From Elusimicrobia bacterium RIFOXYA2_FULL_39_19 (GTDB lineage Bacteria; Elusimicrobiota; Endomicrobiia; CG1-02-37-114; XYA2-FULL-39-19), in the NCBI GenBank assembly GCA_001800285.1, contig MGVC01000081.1, forward strand, positions 1-64,000: 64,000 bases of DNA, read 5' to 3'. The notes beneath the pieces were generated by a model, which was not told where the DNA came from, searched no databases, and was given only the letters and a program-made list of their open reading frames with translations. Numbering within the stretch: position 1 is the first letter of the stretch; each line of letters opens with the position of its first letter. Positions 51,595-62,300 of the stretch are shown here, in pieces. The position numbers and the translations under genes were made by a program.

Positions 51595-53322
51595 ATGATG
51601 AAAAAAACACTATTGATTTTGGCTGTTTTAGCTTTATGTGTAAGCCAGGCATTTTCAGGATTGATCATTTCCAGGGTTTCAGGCAAAGTGGGCGTTCAGT
51701 CAGGCGCTAATAAAGCCTGGGCAACTCCCGCTGTAGGAAGTTTCCTTGATCAAGACGATACAATAAAGACATTTGTTAACGGTAAAGTTGAGCTTGTTTT
51801 TGAAGATGGTTCAACTGTTTGGTTGAGAGAAAATACGGAATTAAAAATTGCACAATTACTTCCAGATTCAAAAACCATATCCATAAAGTTCGGAAAAATC
51901 CGCACAAAAGTAACTCCTCAAAAAATGGGCAATAAATTTACTGCCAGAACACCAACTGCCGTCTGCTCCGTAAGAGGGACAGAGTTTTTAGTGGTTGTTG
52001 ATGAATCAGGCAGTTCAAGCCAATTGCTAGTGGTTGAGGGTTCAGTAGAACTTGGCAGCGCAGTTTCTGACACCACTCAAATGGTTGGCGCAGGAGCTAC
52101 ATCAGTTTCAGACTCTCTTGGCCAGGTATCTGCTCCTACGGAAATAGCCGGTTCCGATTTACAGATGATTCAGGATAATTCGTTTCAGGATTTCTCTGCA
52201 CCGCAGGAACAATCTGACGCAGGCCCGGTACAGCAGGAACAGGCCCTCCAACAGCAGGAAGCACAACAGGAACAGAAAGAAGAATTAGCACAGGATATGG
52301 ATGAGCTCAGGCAGGAACTACGCGAGGTTGTAACCGATGTAATGATAAATGAATCCGAAATAAAACAAACCGTTAGCGATATTAAACAGTCAGATCTTTC
52401 TACCGGCAGGACCTTAAGAGACACCTTCGGTAATGTAGTAAGGGTTGAGCAGATGATTATAAGACCGGATCCACAAACCATACAGTTGTTAAATATCACT
52501 AAGCGTTCTGATTACACTTACAAAGGCTATTTTACATATGATGGCCCTGTAACATCCCGTATTGATACGGTTGAATTCAAAACCAAATTTAATAAAAATA
52601 TGCCTGATGAAATAACGGACTGGCCTACTTTTGTTAAGGATAATGATGGTTTAAAACCCATAAATACAATAATGAAGATAACAAATGGTACAGATTCCAT
52701 AGAAGCAGAGAGCACCTTTATTCGTGAAACTACCAATGAGTGGGGAGACACAAACGAAGAGTGGGAAGATACCCTGAAGTTTACCGGTAAAAGCGGTACA
52801 TGGCTGGTAGACAAAGAAAGTTACGAAGACAATGATTCCCTTAAATATAATGAAGGTGACAGTATTAGCAAAGACGGTGACGGCAGTTTCTGGGCTTGGA
52901 CCATATCTCCCAAAATACGGCTTTACAAAGATGTTGACACTGACGGTAAATATAGTACAGGGGATACCGTGAAGTACGTTTATACAGGTTCAGAGGTTTA
53001 TGGGATTAACAATGACGGTGGTGTTTTATCAGAAAATGATTTGGCTGTTTCTGAATCAAATGTATTTTCAATTGCAAAAGAAATTGCTTTTCATAATAGT
53101 ATATTTGTCAGAGAGGGCGATTCAAGCTCTGTCTTGTTCAACAATACTTATAACAACAACGATGACATTCCGGCTTCTGTAAGTGATAAAGTAAAAAGTG
53201 ATTTTAATGCGCTTCCCAGTTTTTTCAGCAAAGGAAATCTTGATTTGATATTTACTCCGGATATTGCTATACCTATTGCACAGAAGCTGGCTTCACAGAT
53301 TGATAAATTTAATTCTAATTGA
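51595..53322 (+). CDS. Exported FecR-domain protein
   Basis: About 575 aa. ATG 51595 follows GAGGTGAG; ATG 51598 or GTG 51586 are possible. Signal peptide KKTLLILAVLALCVSQAFSG. FecR domain (about residues 20-150): GSFLDQDDTIKTFVNGKVEL, FEDGSTVWLRENTELKI, VCSVRGTEFLVVV. Then a Gln/Glu-rich low-complexity coiled region (about 200-260; CAG/GAA-rich) and an unrecognised beta-rich C-terminal half (280-575). No TM follows, so it is periplasmic or outer-membrane associated. It is the first gene of a four-gene envelope operon. Confidence 0.8.
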   Translation: MMKKTLLILAVLALCVSQAFSGLIISRVSGKVGVQSGANKAWATPAVGSFLDQDDTIKTFVNGKVELVFEDGSTVWLRENTELKIAQLLPDSKTISIKFGKIRTKVTPQKMGNKFTARTPTAVCSVRGTEFLVVVDESGSSSQLLVVEGSVELGSAVSDTTQMVGAGATSVSDSLGQVSAPTEIAGSDLQMIQDNSFQDFSAPQEQSDAGPVQQEQALQQQEAQQEQKEELAQDMDELRQELREVVTDVMINESEIKQTVSDIKQSDLSTGRTLRDTFGNVVRVEQMIIRPDPQTIQLLNITKRSDYTYKGYFTYDGPVTSRIDTVEFKTKFNKNMPDEITDWPTFVKDNDGLKPINTIMKITNGTDSIEAESTFIRETTNEWGDTNEEWEDTLKFTGKSGTWLVDKESYEDNDSLKYNEGDSISKDGDGSFWAWTISPKIRLYKDVDTDGKYSTGDTVKYVYTGSEVYGINNDGGVLSENDLAVSESNVFSIAKEIAFHNSIFVREGDSSSVLFNNTYNNNDDIPASVSDKVKSDFNALPSFFSKGNLDLIFTPDIAIPIAQKLASQIDKFNSN

Positions 53323-53335
53323 AAGGTTTTGTAAA

Positions 53336-54091
53336 TTGATTAAGAAAATATCGCTAATTGCCGTAATTGTACTTTTTTATGCATCCAGCCTTTATTGCGG
53401 AGATGATTTTCTTACTTCTGAAGTTACAAGGATTAGTACAAAACTTATAGACAATCCTGCTGATTTTTTATTTAACCTTCACTCAGACAATGTGGATTTT
53501 ACTCCTGTCCCGAAAGATAAAAATGTAACTATTCGTACAAATTTTTATCCCACCACTTTTCCAACAACCTGGGTTAATTTAAACTTTAAAGTAAAGGTAC
53601 TATCTGACAGCGGATATACCCCTTGGATTCCGCAGGTGGATTTAATAGGCCAGTATGGCAAAGTAATGGCTATAGATATGGCCGCCAGCGATGTAGACAG
53701 CAGCAGCTCATCCACAAAGGTCTCAAACAGTGACATGGCATACGGGCTCATGGTAACCAAGGCTGTTTCAGAAACTACCCGTTTGTTTTTTGGTTTGTGT
53801 TACTCAAAAATGGAACTGATAGTAGATTTGGGAAATAATGATAATGATGATAATGCTGTTAGCAGTATTTCCTTAAGTGCCAATGATACATTTTTTGTTT
53901 CAGGCATTGAAAATAGCCTGAGTGATGATAAGCCAAGCTATGTAAAAGCCCATTTAGGGTACGGATTAAGAACTAAAAAAATTGTTTCAAGAATCGGGTG
54001 GTATTCAAACCATTTTGAAACGGGATTCAATTTTTATCCCGAAGGGTTATTTGTCATGCATTATTTTATGGCTTGGCACTGGAATTTTTAA
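53336..54091 (+). CDS. Exported hypothetical beta-barrel-like protein
   Basis: 251 aa. TTG 53336 is chosen because AAAGG lies 8-9 nt upstream and the following residues form a signal peptide (KKISLIAVIVLFYASSLYCG); upstream frame overlaps the FecR gene. Mature part has alternating strands (TTWVNLNFKVKVLSDSGYTP, TRLFFGLCYSKMELIVDLG, VKAHLGYGLRTKKIVSRIGW) and ends in HWNF with terminal Phe. Probably an outer-membrane barrel of about 10-12 strands. No family recognised. Confidence 0.65.
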   Translation: MIKKISLIAVIVLFYASSLYCGDDFLTSEVTRISTKLIDNPADFLFNLHSDNVDFTPVPKDKNVTIRTNFYPTTFPTTWVNLNFKVKVLSDSGYTPWIPQVDLIGQYGKVMAIDMAASDVDSSSSSTKVSNSDMAYGLMVTKAVSETTRLFFGLCYSKMELIVDLGNNDNDDNAVSSISLSANDTFFVSGIENSLSDDKPSYVKAHLGYGLRTKKIVSRIGWYSNHFETGFNFYPEGLFVMHYFMAWHWNF

Positions 54092-54094
54092 ATT

Positions 54095-55330
54095 ATGAAA
54101 ATGCATAAAAAAATAAACATTCTTACTTTAGCAGGATTGCTGGCAATTACCTATCTTTCAGGTTTACATGCAGTGCAGTTCGCCCCATATTATGATTTTA
54201 AGCTTACCCAGGGAGTTTCTGTGCCGTCAAGAGGAACACCTGAGTTTACCTTGTGTCTTGCAAATGACCTGGGTTTTATAGCAAGGGTGCATCCAAAACA
54301 CTCCATTGTGGCATTTTATGAATTAAAATATATAGGCCCTTCCATAAATAGGGATGGTTCTTCCATAAGAAGTCTTGAAGGTTCAAGTTTTACGGATAGA
54401 TATATTGATTATTTATTCATAGTAAGACACAGTTGGGTTTACAGCAAAATGTTTACCTTTAAAACACAAGTAGATTCCATGATTGAAAATACAAGAACCG
54501 GCGCTAACGAAGCTTGGGGTTATGGATTGTATGATTTTAACAGAACCGGTCTGATGTTTAGTGCTGATATGACTTTTGAAACTTTCAAGCTGGATGCGTC
54601 AATCCAATACAGCCTGCTTGATTTTCCAAATTATACCGACTTATTGGGGGAATTACAGGCGGGTGCCGGTGATGGCGAATCCCAAACTGGAAAGCAAAAT
54701 CATAATATCCTGCAAATCCGTTCGAATCTTAAATATAAAGGTAATAAGTTCAGTTTAGGAACCACAATGCAGTCATATTTAAAACAGAAAGTAGTCACCA
54801 GCGTTGTGCAGGCAAATGGTACTTATTATTCAGCAGAGTTACAAAAAGAAAATCTTATTAGTATTGGCGTCGAGAGAAAACAAAAGGTATCTGAGTTTTT
54901 AATTTTGTCTCCTTATTTGTCATATAAAATAAAAGATTCTAATCAGAATTATCAGCATTTTACCACGGCAGGTTCTTCCGTTCCCGTGGCCTACCAGGGA
55001 GACTATTATGATTACACGGAGCTTACAGTAGGGCTTCCCATGATATTTATTTTAAGTGAAAAATGGGATTTAATACTTACCCCTGAATTAAGCCAAAAAA
55101 ATTATTCTTCCAGGCCGCCTCTGGATGCAAACAATAATTTTACTGACGGCAAACAAGCCAATAACCTGATGCTTATGAATGTGGCATTTGAAAAGAAGTC
55201 CAGTGAAGTGGCTCGCTGGGCATTATTTTATTCATACCAGCAGCAGGCATCAAACGTACGCTTTGAAAAATACCTTCCTTATAATTATTCCGGATCTTTT
55301 TTTGGAATAAAGTATTCGCTAAGATACTAA
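54095..55330 (+). CDS. Exported outer-membrane beta-barrel protein
   Basis: 411 aa, 3 bp after the preceding gene. Signal peptide INILTLAGLLAITYLSGLHA. About 16 amphipathic strands by eye (IVAFYELKYIGPS, MFTFKTQVDSMIE, WDLILTPELSQKNY, WALFYSYQQQA), ending GSFFGIKYSLRY with an aromatic last residue. Likely outer-membrane porin-like or an assembly partner of the other barrels here. Family not recognised. Confidence 0.7.
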   Translation: MKMHKKINILTLAGLLAITYLSGLHAVQFAPYYDFKLTQGVSVPSRGTPEFTLCLANDLGFIARVHPKHSIVAFYELKYIGPSINRDGSSIRSLEGSSFTDRYIDYLFIVRHSWVYSKMFTFKTQVDSMIENTRTGANEAWGYGLYDFNRTGLMFSADMTFETFKLDASIQYSLLDFPNYTDLLGELQAGAGDGESQTGKQNHNILQIRSNLKYKGNKFSLGTTMQSYLKQKVVTSVVQANGTYYSAELQKENLISIGVERKQKVSEFLILSPYLSYKIKDSNQNYQHFTTAGSSVPVAYQGDYYDYTELTVGLPMIFILSEKWDLILTPELSQKNYSSRPPLDANNNFTDGKQANNLMLMNVAFEKKSSEVARWALFYSYQQQASNVRFEKYLPYNYSGSFFGIKYSLRY

Positions 55331-55378
55331 ACCTAAAAAAACTGTTCTAACAAATTAATCAAACATCTTGGAGGAAAC

Positions 55379-57013
55379 ATGGGATTTAAAAATGTTTTTT
55401 GTAAGTTAGTTTTGTTTTTATTTGCCACTCTATTCTCAGTAAAAACATCTTTTGCTGTTCCCTTCATGGTAAATGGGGCGCGTCCCATGGGTATGGGTGG
55501 AGCGTATACTGCCATTGGTGATTCTTCTTTAGCGGGGTACTGGAACCCGGCGGCACTTTACGGCCAGGATGGTTTTGATTTAAAGTTAAATTTAGGTGCC
55601 GGAATGGATTTTACTGGTAGCATTCTTGAAAAAGCCAATAACATTGCTGATTTTTCAACCCAACTTGGTGAACTTGAAACTTCACAGCAAAATGGCGGCA
55701 ATCTGGATATAAGAAAAATCAGCGCCATCACAACGGCCATGAAAAACCTTCAAGAATTGGGCTCCGGCTCAAGCGGAATGGTTATGAATATTTCCGGAGG
55801 GCTTGGGCTTAGAATAGGCAGGTATGTTTTATCTGTGAATAATTATAGTTTTATAAGTGCTAAACCAAAAATTGAGTTGTTTGGTTTTTATCTTGGGTCT
55901 GCCACGGTAGATGCTTCAGCTCTGGGAATAAGAAAAAGTTCTAACCGGTTGCTTATACCAAATGATTCAGATTCAGAAACCCAGGAATTACAGGGTATTG
56001 CCATAGATGCATCATCACAAACCATTGCTGACCCTACAAATTCAGCACTTTTAAATGAAAGAGATGATTTAGAGACTCAGATTTCCTGGATAAAGACTGC
56101 TTTAAAGGATGCCGGTGTGGAAGTTCCGGCAGGGTTAACAGATCAGCAGATTGCAAATGCGCTTATAAATACTGCAGTAAATAACAATGTCACTGAAGAA
56201 GAATTGCAAACATCAATCGCAACAGTAAAAGAAAGCAGGGAATTGCTTGAAATGGTATTAGGTGGTTCTGATCCAACCAAGACATTTTCTGATAATCAAT
56301 CAAATTTAACTTTTCGCGGTCTTAACATCACGGAAATAGGAATCGGTTCTGCCTGGCCCCTTTATTTTGAGAACCTTTATGCAGGGGTTACTCTTAAATA
56401 TATGACTGGAGCCTATGGTTTTTACAGACAGAATATTTTTGAAAACGAAACAGAGCTTGGCGATTCAGTGGATTTAATAGCTAATAACACAAAACAGTCA
56501 TCACAGATAGGTTTAGATGTGGGTCTTTTGTATAACAAGAAGCAAGACTGGAATGCAACATTCGGCTTAACAATGAAAAACCTTAACAGCCCTACATTTA
56601 CCGCACCGGCTGCCGCAAAAGAATACGGTGAAGAAGACATTAAATTTGACCCTCAGATTAGATTAGGTGCGGCTTACTATGTTTTTAATTTCTGGTCTTT
56701 ATCAACAGACATGGACCTGACCAGCAATAAATCTTTAATCCCGGGTTATGAGACAAAAATGTTCTCTTTTGGTACTGAAATAAATCTTATTAACCAGTCG
56801 TGGCTTAACCTACCCTTTAGGTTTGGAATGATGAAAAATCTTGCAGCATCAGACGAAGGAATTATTATGACGGCCGGATTAGGTATGAATTTGGGCGGTT
56901 TTACAATAGATTTTTCCGGCGCAGTTGGCGCAAGTACTACAAAAGTAAAGGCAGACTCAGAAGCCATACCTGAAAATGCAAATATGCAGGTGAGTATAGC
57001 TTTTGATTTCTAA
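55379..57013 (+). CDS. PorV/TraF_2-like outer-membrane barrel protein
   Basis: 544 aa with GGAGGA upstream. Signal peptide VLFLFATLFSVKTSFA. The mature N-terminus FMVNGARPMGMGGAYTAIGD and SSLAGYWNPAALYG is the signature shared by TraF_2, OmpP1/FadL-like and PorV/PorQ families. A helical insert (about residues 215-300, LLNERDDLETQISWI and LINTAVNNNVTEEE) sits between barrel strands. C-terminus NMQVSIAFDF. PorV-type proteins shuttle cargo for the type IX translocon SprA, and a SprA-like gene lies 2.3 kb downstream, so a functional pairing is worth testing. Confidence 0.75.
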   Translation: MGFKNVFCKLVLFLFATLFSVKTSFAVPFMVNGARPMGMGGAYTAIGDSSLAGYWNPAALYGQDGFDLKLNLGAGMDFTGSILEKANNIADFSTQLGELETSQQNGGNLDIRKISAITTAMKNLQELGSGSSGMVMNISGGLGLRIGRYVLSVNNYSFISAKPKIELFGFYLGSATVDASALGIRKSSNRLLIPNDSDSETQELQGIAIDASSQTIADPTNSALLNERDDLETQISWIKTALKDAGVEVPAGLTDQQIANALINTAVNNNVTEEELQTSIATVKESRELLEMVLGGSDPTKTFSDNQSNLTFRGLNITEIGIGSAWPLYFENLYAGVTLKYMTGAYGFYRQNIFENETELGDSVDLIANNTKQSSQIGLDVGLLYNKKQDWNATFGLTMKNLNSPTFTAPAAAKEYGEEDIKFDPQIRLGAAYYVFNFWSLSTDMDLTSNKSLIPGYETKMFSFGTEINLINQSWLNLPFRFGMMKNLAASDEGIIMTAGLGMNLGGFTIDFSGAVGASTTKVKADSEAIPENANMQVSIAFDF

Positions 57014-57050
57014 GCAATAAAACATTTTTATTATATTTATTATAAATGAT

Positions 57051-58148
57051 TTATCGAGACATTTTAAAAAACAGCCAAAATCCAAGAACAATAAATATAA
57101 TATTGGTCAGCCAGGCGCTTAAAAGTGTGTTTAAATGCCCGGCCTCGCCTAAAACTCTTCCAAAAGACATTAGTATCCAATAAAAGAATGATATAAATAA
57201 TACATAACCAATGCCTCTAAGCTTAGCATACTTGCCGCTTAAACCGATGGCAAAAGGAATTCCTAAAAACATTACTACAATTCCTGCAAAGGGGTATGAG
57301 TAGCGCATGAAATAAGCAACTTTGAGCTTTGTTGAAGGCAGTGAAGAATTAGTAAGTTTATTTATTTCATATTTCAAATCAGAATTGGTCATCATATCGG
57401 TGTTTTTCATGGCGGGCACAAAATCATTGGGTTTTACATCCATCTTTAGGGGTTTTTCGCTAAAATAATTTTCTGAGGTTATCTCTTTTCCGTTGTTGGC
57501 ATACATTCTTTCAACTACACGGTTTAAAACCCACTCATTATTTAGATAAGTCATTTTTTGTGCCTTAACCTGCCGCATAAGCCTTAAATCGTTATCAAAA
57601 ATATCAATAGTTACATCATACATAATGTTTTTTTTCGTGTCATAGGCGCCTATGGTAAATATTTCTCCGCCGGTGCTTTTATATATAATACCTTTGTGTT
57701 TTATATTTAGATTGGCCTCGTGTTTATAAAGTGTTATCTCACGCATATCAAAAGTTTTCTCAAAACCGTTTGGAATAAGTTTGTTGTTTAAAAAAAGGCC
57801 GAAAATGGAAATCAGAAGCCCTATCAGGAAAAAAGGCATAAAAACGTAACGCAGGTTAATACCACAGGATTTCATGGCTGTTATTTCGTTATCCCGGGAC
57901 AAGCGGTTCATGGAAAACATTAAACCGGATAAAACTGATACGGGTAAAGAATCTCTAATCCATGACGGTAGTAAAAGCGCAAGGTATTGAAATATAAAGG
58001 TAAATGAAGCATTATTATTCACAAAGTCGCTTAATCGGAAGAAAAATTCTGATATCATAAAAATCAGGCAGAAAAAAACCAAGGCCAGGCTAAAAGATAC
58101 CGAAAATTCTTTAACCAGATAAATTAGCAATATATTTTTCTTTTTCAT
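57051..58148 (-). CDS. lptG: LPS-export permease LptG/LptF-type (YjgP/YjgQ)
   Basis: 365 aa. TM helices at about 10-35, 60-80 and 95-120, a periplasmic beta-jellyroll (about 125-265) and three C-terminal TM helices (about 270-360, including YSYPFAGIVVMFLGIPFAIG). The SRDNEITAMKSCGI coupling helix contacts the LptB ATPase. It moves lipopolysaccharide, or a related glycolipid, out of the inner membrane. Its start overlaps the end of the companion gene by 4 bp. Which is LptF and which LptG is assigned only by order. Confidence 0.85.
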   Translation of the reverse strand: MKKKNILLIYLVKEFSVSFSLALVFFCLIFMISEFFFRLSDFVNNNASFTFIFQYLALLLPSWIRDSLPVSVLSGLMFSMNRLSRDNEITAMKSCGINLRYVFMPFFLIGLLISIFGLFLNNKLIPNGFEKTFDMREITLYKHEANLNIKHKGIIYKSTGGEIFTIGAYDTKKNIMYDVTIDIFDNDLRLMRQVKAQKMTYLNNEWVLNRVVERMYANNGKEITSENYFSEKPLKMDVKPNDFVPAMKNTDMMTNSDLKYEINKLTNSSLPSTKLKVAYFMRYSYPFAGIVVMFLGIPFAIGLSGKYAKLRGIGYVLFISFFYWILMSFGRVLGEAGHLNTLLSAWLTNIIFIVLGFWLFFKMSR

Positions 58149-59233
58149 TTTCGTAACAACCTTTTCATAAACATTAGCCCGATAATAAACGTTACCGCAT
58201 TAGGAAACCACATAATATATTTTACAGGTATAAATACCAGTTTTTCCGTAAGCGTAATGCAGCCGATAAGCAGGAAGTAATAGAAAATGATTATGCCTAT
58301 ACTTATCCCAAAACCTACGGTTCTTCCTCCTCTGTGAAAAATAATGCCTATCGGCAGCCCTACCAGTACCAGACAAAACACTGCAGACCCTATTACCCAG
58401 CGGGAGTAGTACTCTGCTTCCAGTAAACGTAAAATGAATTTGTTATCAGCATTTATTCTCATTTCTTCGCGCAGTTCTTCTCCTGTAAATTCTCTGCGGG
58501 ATTTATTGGTTACATCAAGTTTTACTTCTTCATAAAATGGAATAGTCATAACATAATCTGAAAAAGTAATATGGGTTATTTTTTCCGGCGCCTTTGTCGG
58601 ATTTGTTTGTATGGTTCCATCTCTTAAATTAAACACTATTTTATCAGAATTTATCTGCGCAGTTCCTGACTTTGCGGCAATTTGCATATAATCCGGATTG
58701 ATTTTATATATGATTACGCGGTTAAGGTCATTATTTTTCTTATTTATATCATTTATATATATCATGTAATCGCCTATTTTTAAGAAAGATTTTTCTTCAA
58801 ATTTAAAAGAGGTTTGTTTCTTCATTACGGAAATATAAACGCTTCTAAATTCAGACTGCATTTTAGGTATTACATTTTGGTTTAACCAGGTAAGCAGAAT
58901 GCTTAAAATTATAGCCAGGACAAGTGGCTGGAAAGTAAAGCGCAGGGTGTGTATGCCCGCTGAATTAAGCGCTATTATTTCGTTATCTTCCGAAAGGCGC
59001 CCGTAGGTAAGCAGAATTGCAAACAAAATAGACATAGGAATAGTAACGCTGAACATAGACAAAACAAGATAAAAAGTAAGCTGGAGGGTTATGAGAATTC
59101 CGGCGCCTTTGTTTATCAGCAGGTCAATCAGCTGGAACAGGTTGTTTAATACCAGTACAAAGGTAAAAACAAACAATCCGCCCAAAAATGACTTTATAGA
59201 CTCTTTATAAATGTACTTTGTAAGTATTTTCAT
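58145..59233 (-). CDS. lptF: LPS-export permease LptF/LptG-type (YjgP/YjgQ)
   Basis: 362 aa. Same architecture as the companion: KYIYKESIKSFLGGLFVF at the N-terminus, coupling helix LSEDNEIIALNSAGIHTLRF (about 79-98), periplasmic jellyroll, C-terminal TM triplet ending IGLMFMKRLLRK. Forms the LptFG heterodimer. Upstream it is divergent from the SprA-like gene; the 79-bp gap must hold both promoters. Its presence implies an LPS-type outer membrane. Confidence 0.87.
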   Translation of the reverse strand: MKILTKYIYKESIKSFLGGLFVFTFVLVLNNLFQLIDLLINKGAGILITLQLTFYLVLSMFSVTIPMSILFAILLTYGRLSEDNEIIALNSAGIHTLRFTFQPLVLAIILSILLTWLNQNVIPKMQSEFRSVYISVMKKQTSFKFEEKSFLKIGDYMIYINDINKKNNDLNRVIIYKINPDYMQIAAKSGTAQINSDKIVFNLRDGTIQTNPTKAPEKITHITFSDYVMTIPFYEEVKLDVTNKSRREFTGEELREEMRINADNKFILRLLEAEYYSRWVIGSAVFCLVLVGLPIGIIFHRGGRTVGFGISIGIIIFYYFLLIGCITLTEKLVFIPVKYIMWFPNAVTFIIGLMFMKRLLRK

Positions 59234-59312
59234 AATTTATTCAGTTTCCGTGTGAATTATAGCAAAAAAAACAAAAATACGCTATAATATAGCCTAAGAA
59301 GGCGTAAAATTT

Positions 59313-62300
59313 ATGCCCATAATTAAAATTATTAAAATATTTATATTATTTATAATACTTGCAGTTACCTCATTTATACTGTCTGGAACCCTGTATTCTC
59401 AGTTTAAATACATTCCTCAAAATGGACCTACAATAAAAGATACCGAAGAAACTCAGCAGGAAAACACTACCACAGAACCGGCAGAAGATGAAGAGGAATT
59501 TCAATTTACGCCCCAAAAGTGGAACAAAGCCCGCGGGGACATTGAAGAAGGCAAAAAACCCGGTGATGTGGTAGAAGTTTCCTCAAAAGCGGTAGTCGCA
59601 GAGTTGCCGCCTCCGCCCTCAAACGCAACGGTTGAATTTACTGAATATGACACCAAGCTTACTATTAACGGCAGAAAATTTATTGGCGTGAAGTTTACTG
59701 CCATGGAATATGATAAACCGGACAACACCAGAAGAAACTCTTCAAGTTTTGATATGAAGCAGGAATTGCAGGTAAAAATCAAAGGTGAGGTAGGCAAAAA
59801 AATCAAGGTAAATGTTGATTTTGACGATACTGTTTCAGACCGGCGAGATATTTCCGTTGCTTACCGCGGGGACCCTGAAGAAGTGGTGCAGGAAGCGGCT
59901 TTCGGTGACATTGTATTATCCCTGCCAAACACGGAGTTTGTAGGTTACAGCAGGCAGGCTTTTGGTATAAAACTTGATACAAGGGTAAATCTTAACAAAG
60001 AAAAAACCAGAAAACTCAGGACTCTGCTTATTGCCAGCCAGACCAAGGGTACACCTGAGTCAAAGCGTTTCACAGGATTTACCACTATGGAACACCAGGA
60101 AATCCCTGTTGAGAGTTATTCAAAAAGAAAATACTTCAAAGTAGCTTTTGGAACAGATAAAATTAAAGAAGGAACTATAGAAGTTTATAGAAAAGTACCT
60201 GTAACTACTGACCAAAACGTATCCTGGATTCAGTATTCCACATTTAACTATACCGGTACAGATATTAGCTCAGCTCAGTTCAAAATGCTTTACCCCATTA
60301 CTGATTACGCTGTTGATTATAATAACGGTATCCTGGTTTTTAACGGCTCTCAGGATATTGATGCAATAATCGGCGTGTATTACAAAAAAGATGACGGTGT
60401 CGGGCTTCAGGGATCTTTAAAAGATAATACCGGGAAAATACAAAAAATCGTGCTTATAAAAGATGAAAGAAATACTGCTTCTACAGAACTTAAAAATTAT
60501 TATCATTTAAACAGAACCCAGATAGTGCCAGATAACTACAATAGTAATTTTGTGTTGGAAATACATAACGGCAACAAAGTACCTACTGTAGAAGAATGGA
60601 GCCAGAAAACCTCTACTACCACCATTCCCCGCTACAGGGAAAACATTATTATGAATTTTGACAAAGGTTATTTCTATGTAGTAGATAAAAACAATGAGAA
60701 TACTTCCTGGAATTTTTTTAGTAAACAGATTTATGAAACAGAAAGCCCGGTCCAGTCCGGATATAAATTTTTCCTTGAGTACCGTTTAAGAAAGAAAACA
60801 TTTGATACCAGAATGGGTGTCATACCCCAGTCTGAACAGGTTATATTAGACGGCAAAAAGCTTGAAAGAGACAAGGATTACACCATAGATTATGACATTG
60901 GTACCGTAGAAATATTAAACCAAAACAGAATAACGGACAGCAGTGTAATAGATATGAGTTATGAGTATTCCACTTTTGGCCTGGCGGTAGGGGAAACATT
61001 TCTTGGTTTAAGAAGTGAACTTTCACTAACTAATAATATTTTTATAGGCATAAGCGTTTTACAGAATAATCCTCCGAGCCCGCAATCCGTGCCGGATTTA
61101 AGGTCTGTAATAGGTGATAAAAAAGTTTATGAAATTGATTCACGTATTACGGGAATCAATTTCGGGCCTTTATCCATAGGTTTTGGAGGAGAAAAAGCTA
61201 TCAGTGAACGAAATACAAATAAATTCGGCAGCGCTCTTATAGATTCAATGGAAGGCATCAAGGATACTGCAGGGCCTTCTATTACCAGAGATTCCTGGAA
61301 GTACGGGCATACTTCAACACCATATCCTCCGGATTCAATAGACTGGCAGAATTCAGACGAATATATTCGCAATATTTACGGGCTTTCTGAATCAGATGTA
61401 AAAGAAGAGAGACAGTCTGTCTTAGATGTTACCTACAATCTTGCCGATACAACTTCCTGTGCAATTGTTCAGAATCTTTCTTATTCGGGGCTGGATTTCA
61501 GTAAGAAAGATTATTTTGAAATACGGCTCTCCGGAAGCATGAATGCGGGTTATCTACCGAATGAAAACGATGAAGTAATAATAGAATTTGGCCAGTTTAA
61601 CGAAGACGTGGATCATGATGACACTCTTGATACAGAAGACAATATAATAGTAAATAATAGCTTGAATGAAGGCGAAGATATTGGTTGGCTTTTTAATCCT
61701 TCTGTCTTTCCCGGAAAAGAAAAAAGAGTAGGTCCGGCAAATGGTTTGATTGATACGGAAGACCTTAATAATGACCGTAATCTGCAGGCAAGCGATGAAG
61801 TGATTGAAGGAAGGCAGTTTGTCATTAAAATGAGTTCATTTGTCAATCAGTCCACCTGGTTGTTTCATACAGATGGATTAGGCAAACAAAACATTACTAA
61901 CTGGCAGTATGTAAAACAGGTAAGAGTAACTGTGAAAGCGCCTGGTAAAAAGGGTACGGTAAGAATAGGCAAAATAAATGTAGTAGGTATAGATAAAAAA
62001 TGGGGAAGTTTAACACCCGGGTTAACAGTCAGTGCTGTAAATAATTACGAAGATGCAACCTATAGAGCAATATCTCCGGCAAATATGGCCACCTATCCGG
62101 ACAACTTGAAATATTATGAAAGTCTTTACGGCGGGTATACGCAAGGTGTCTATAAACAGGAACAGGCACTCCAGATGTACTATGATTTTAAATCAACTTC
62201 TAGTGTAGTGGCAAGATTAACCAGGCCTATGGATTTAACTTCCGGGAAAACCATTAATTTTGCCGTTTATGGAGACAAGAAATACGAAATGCTTTCTTTT

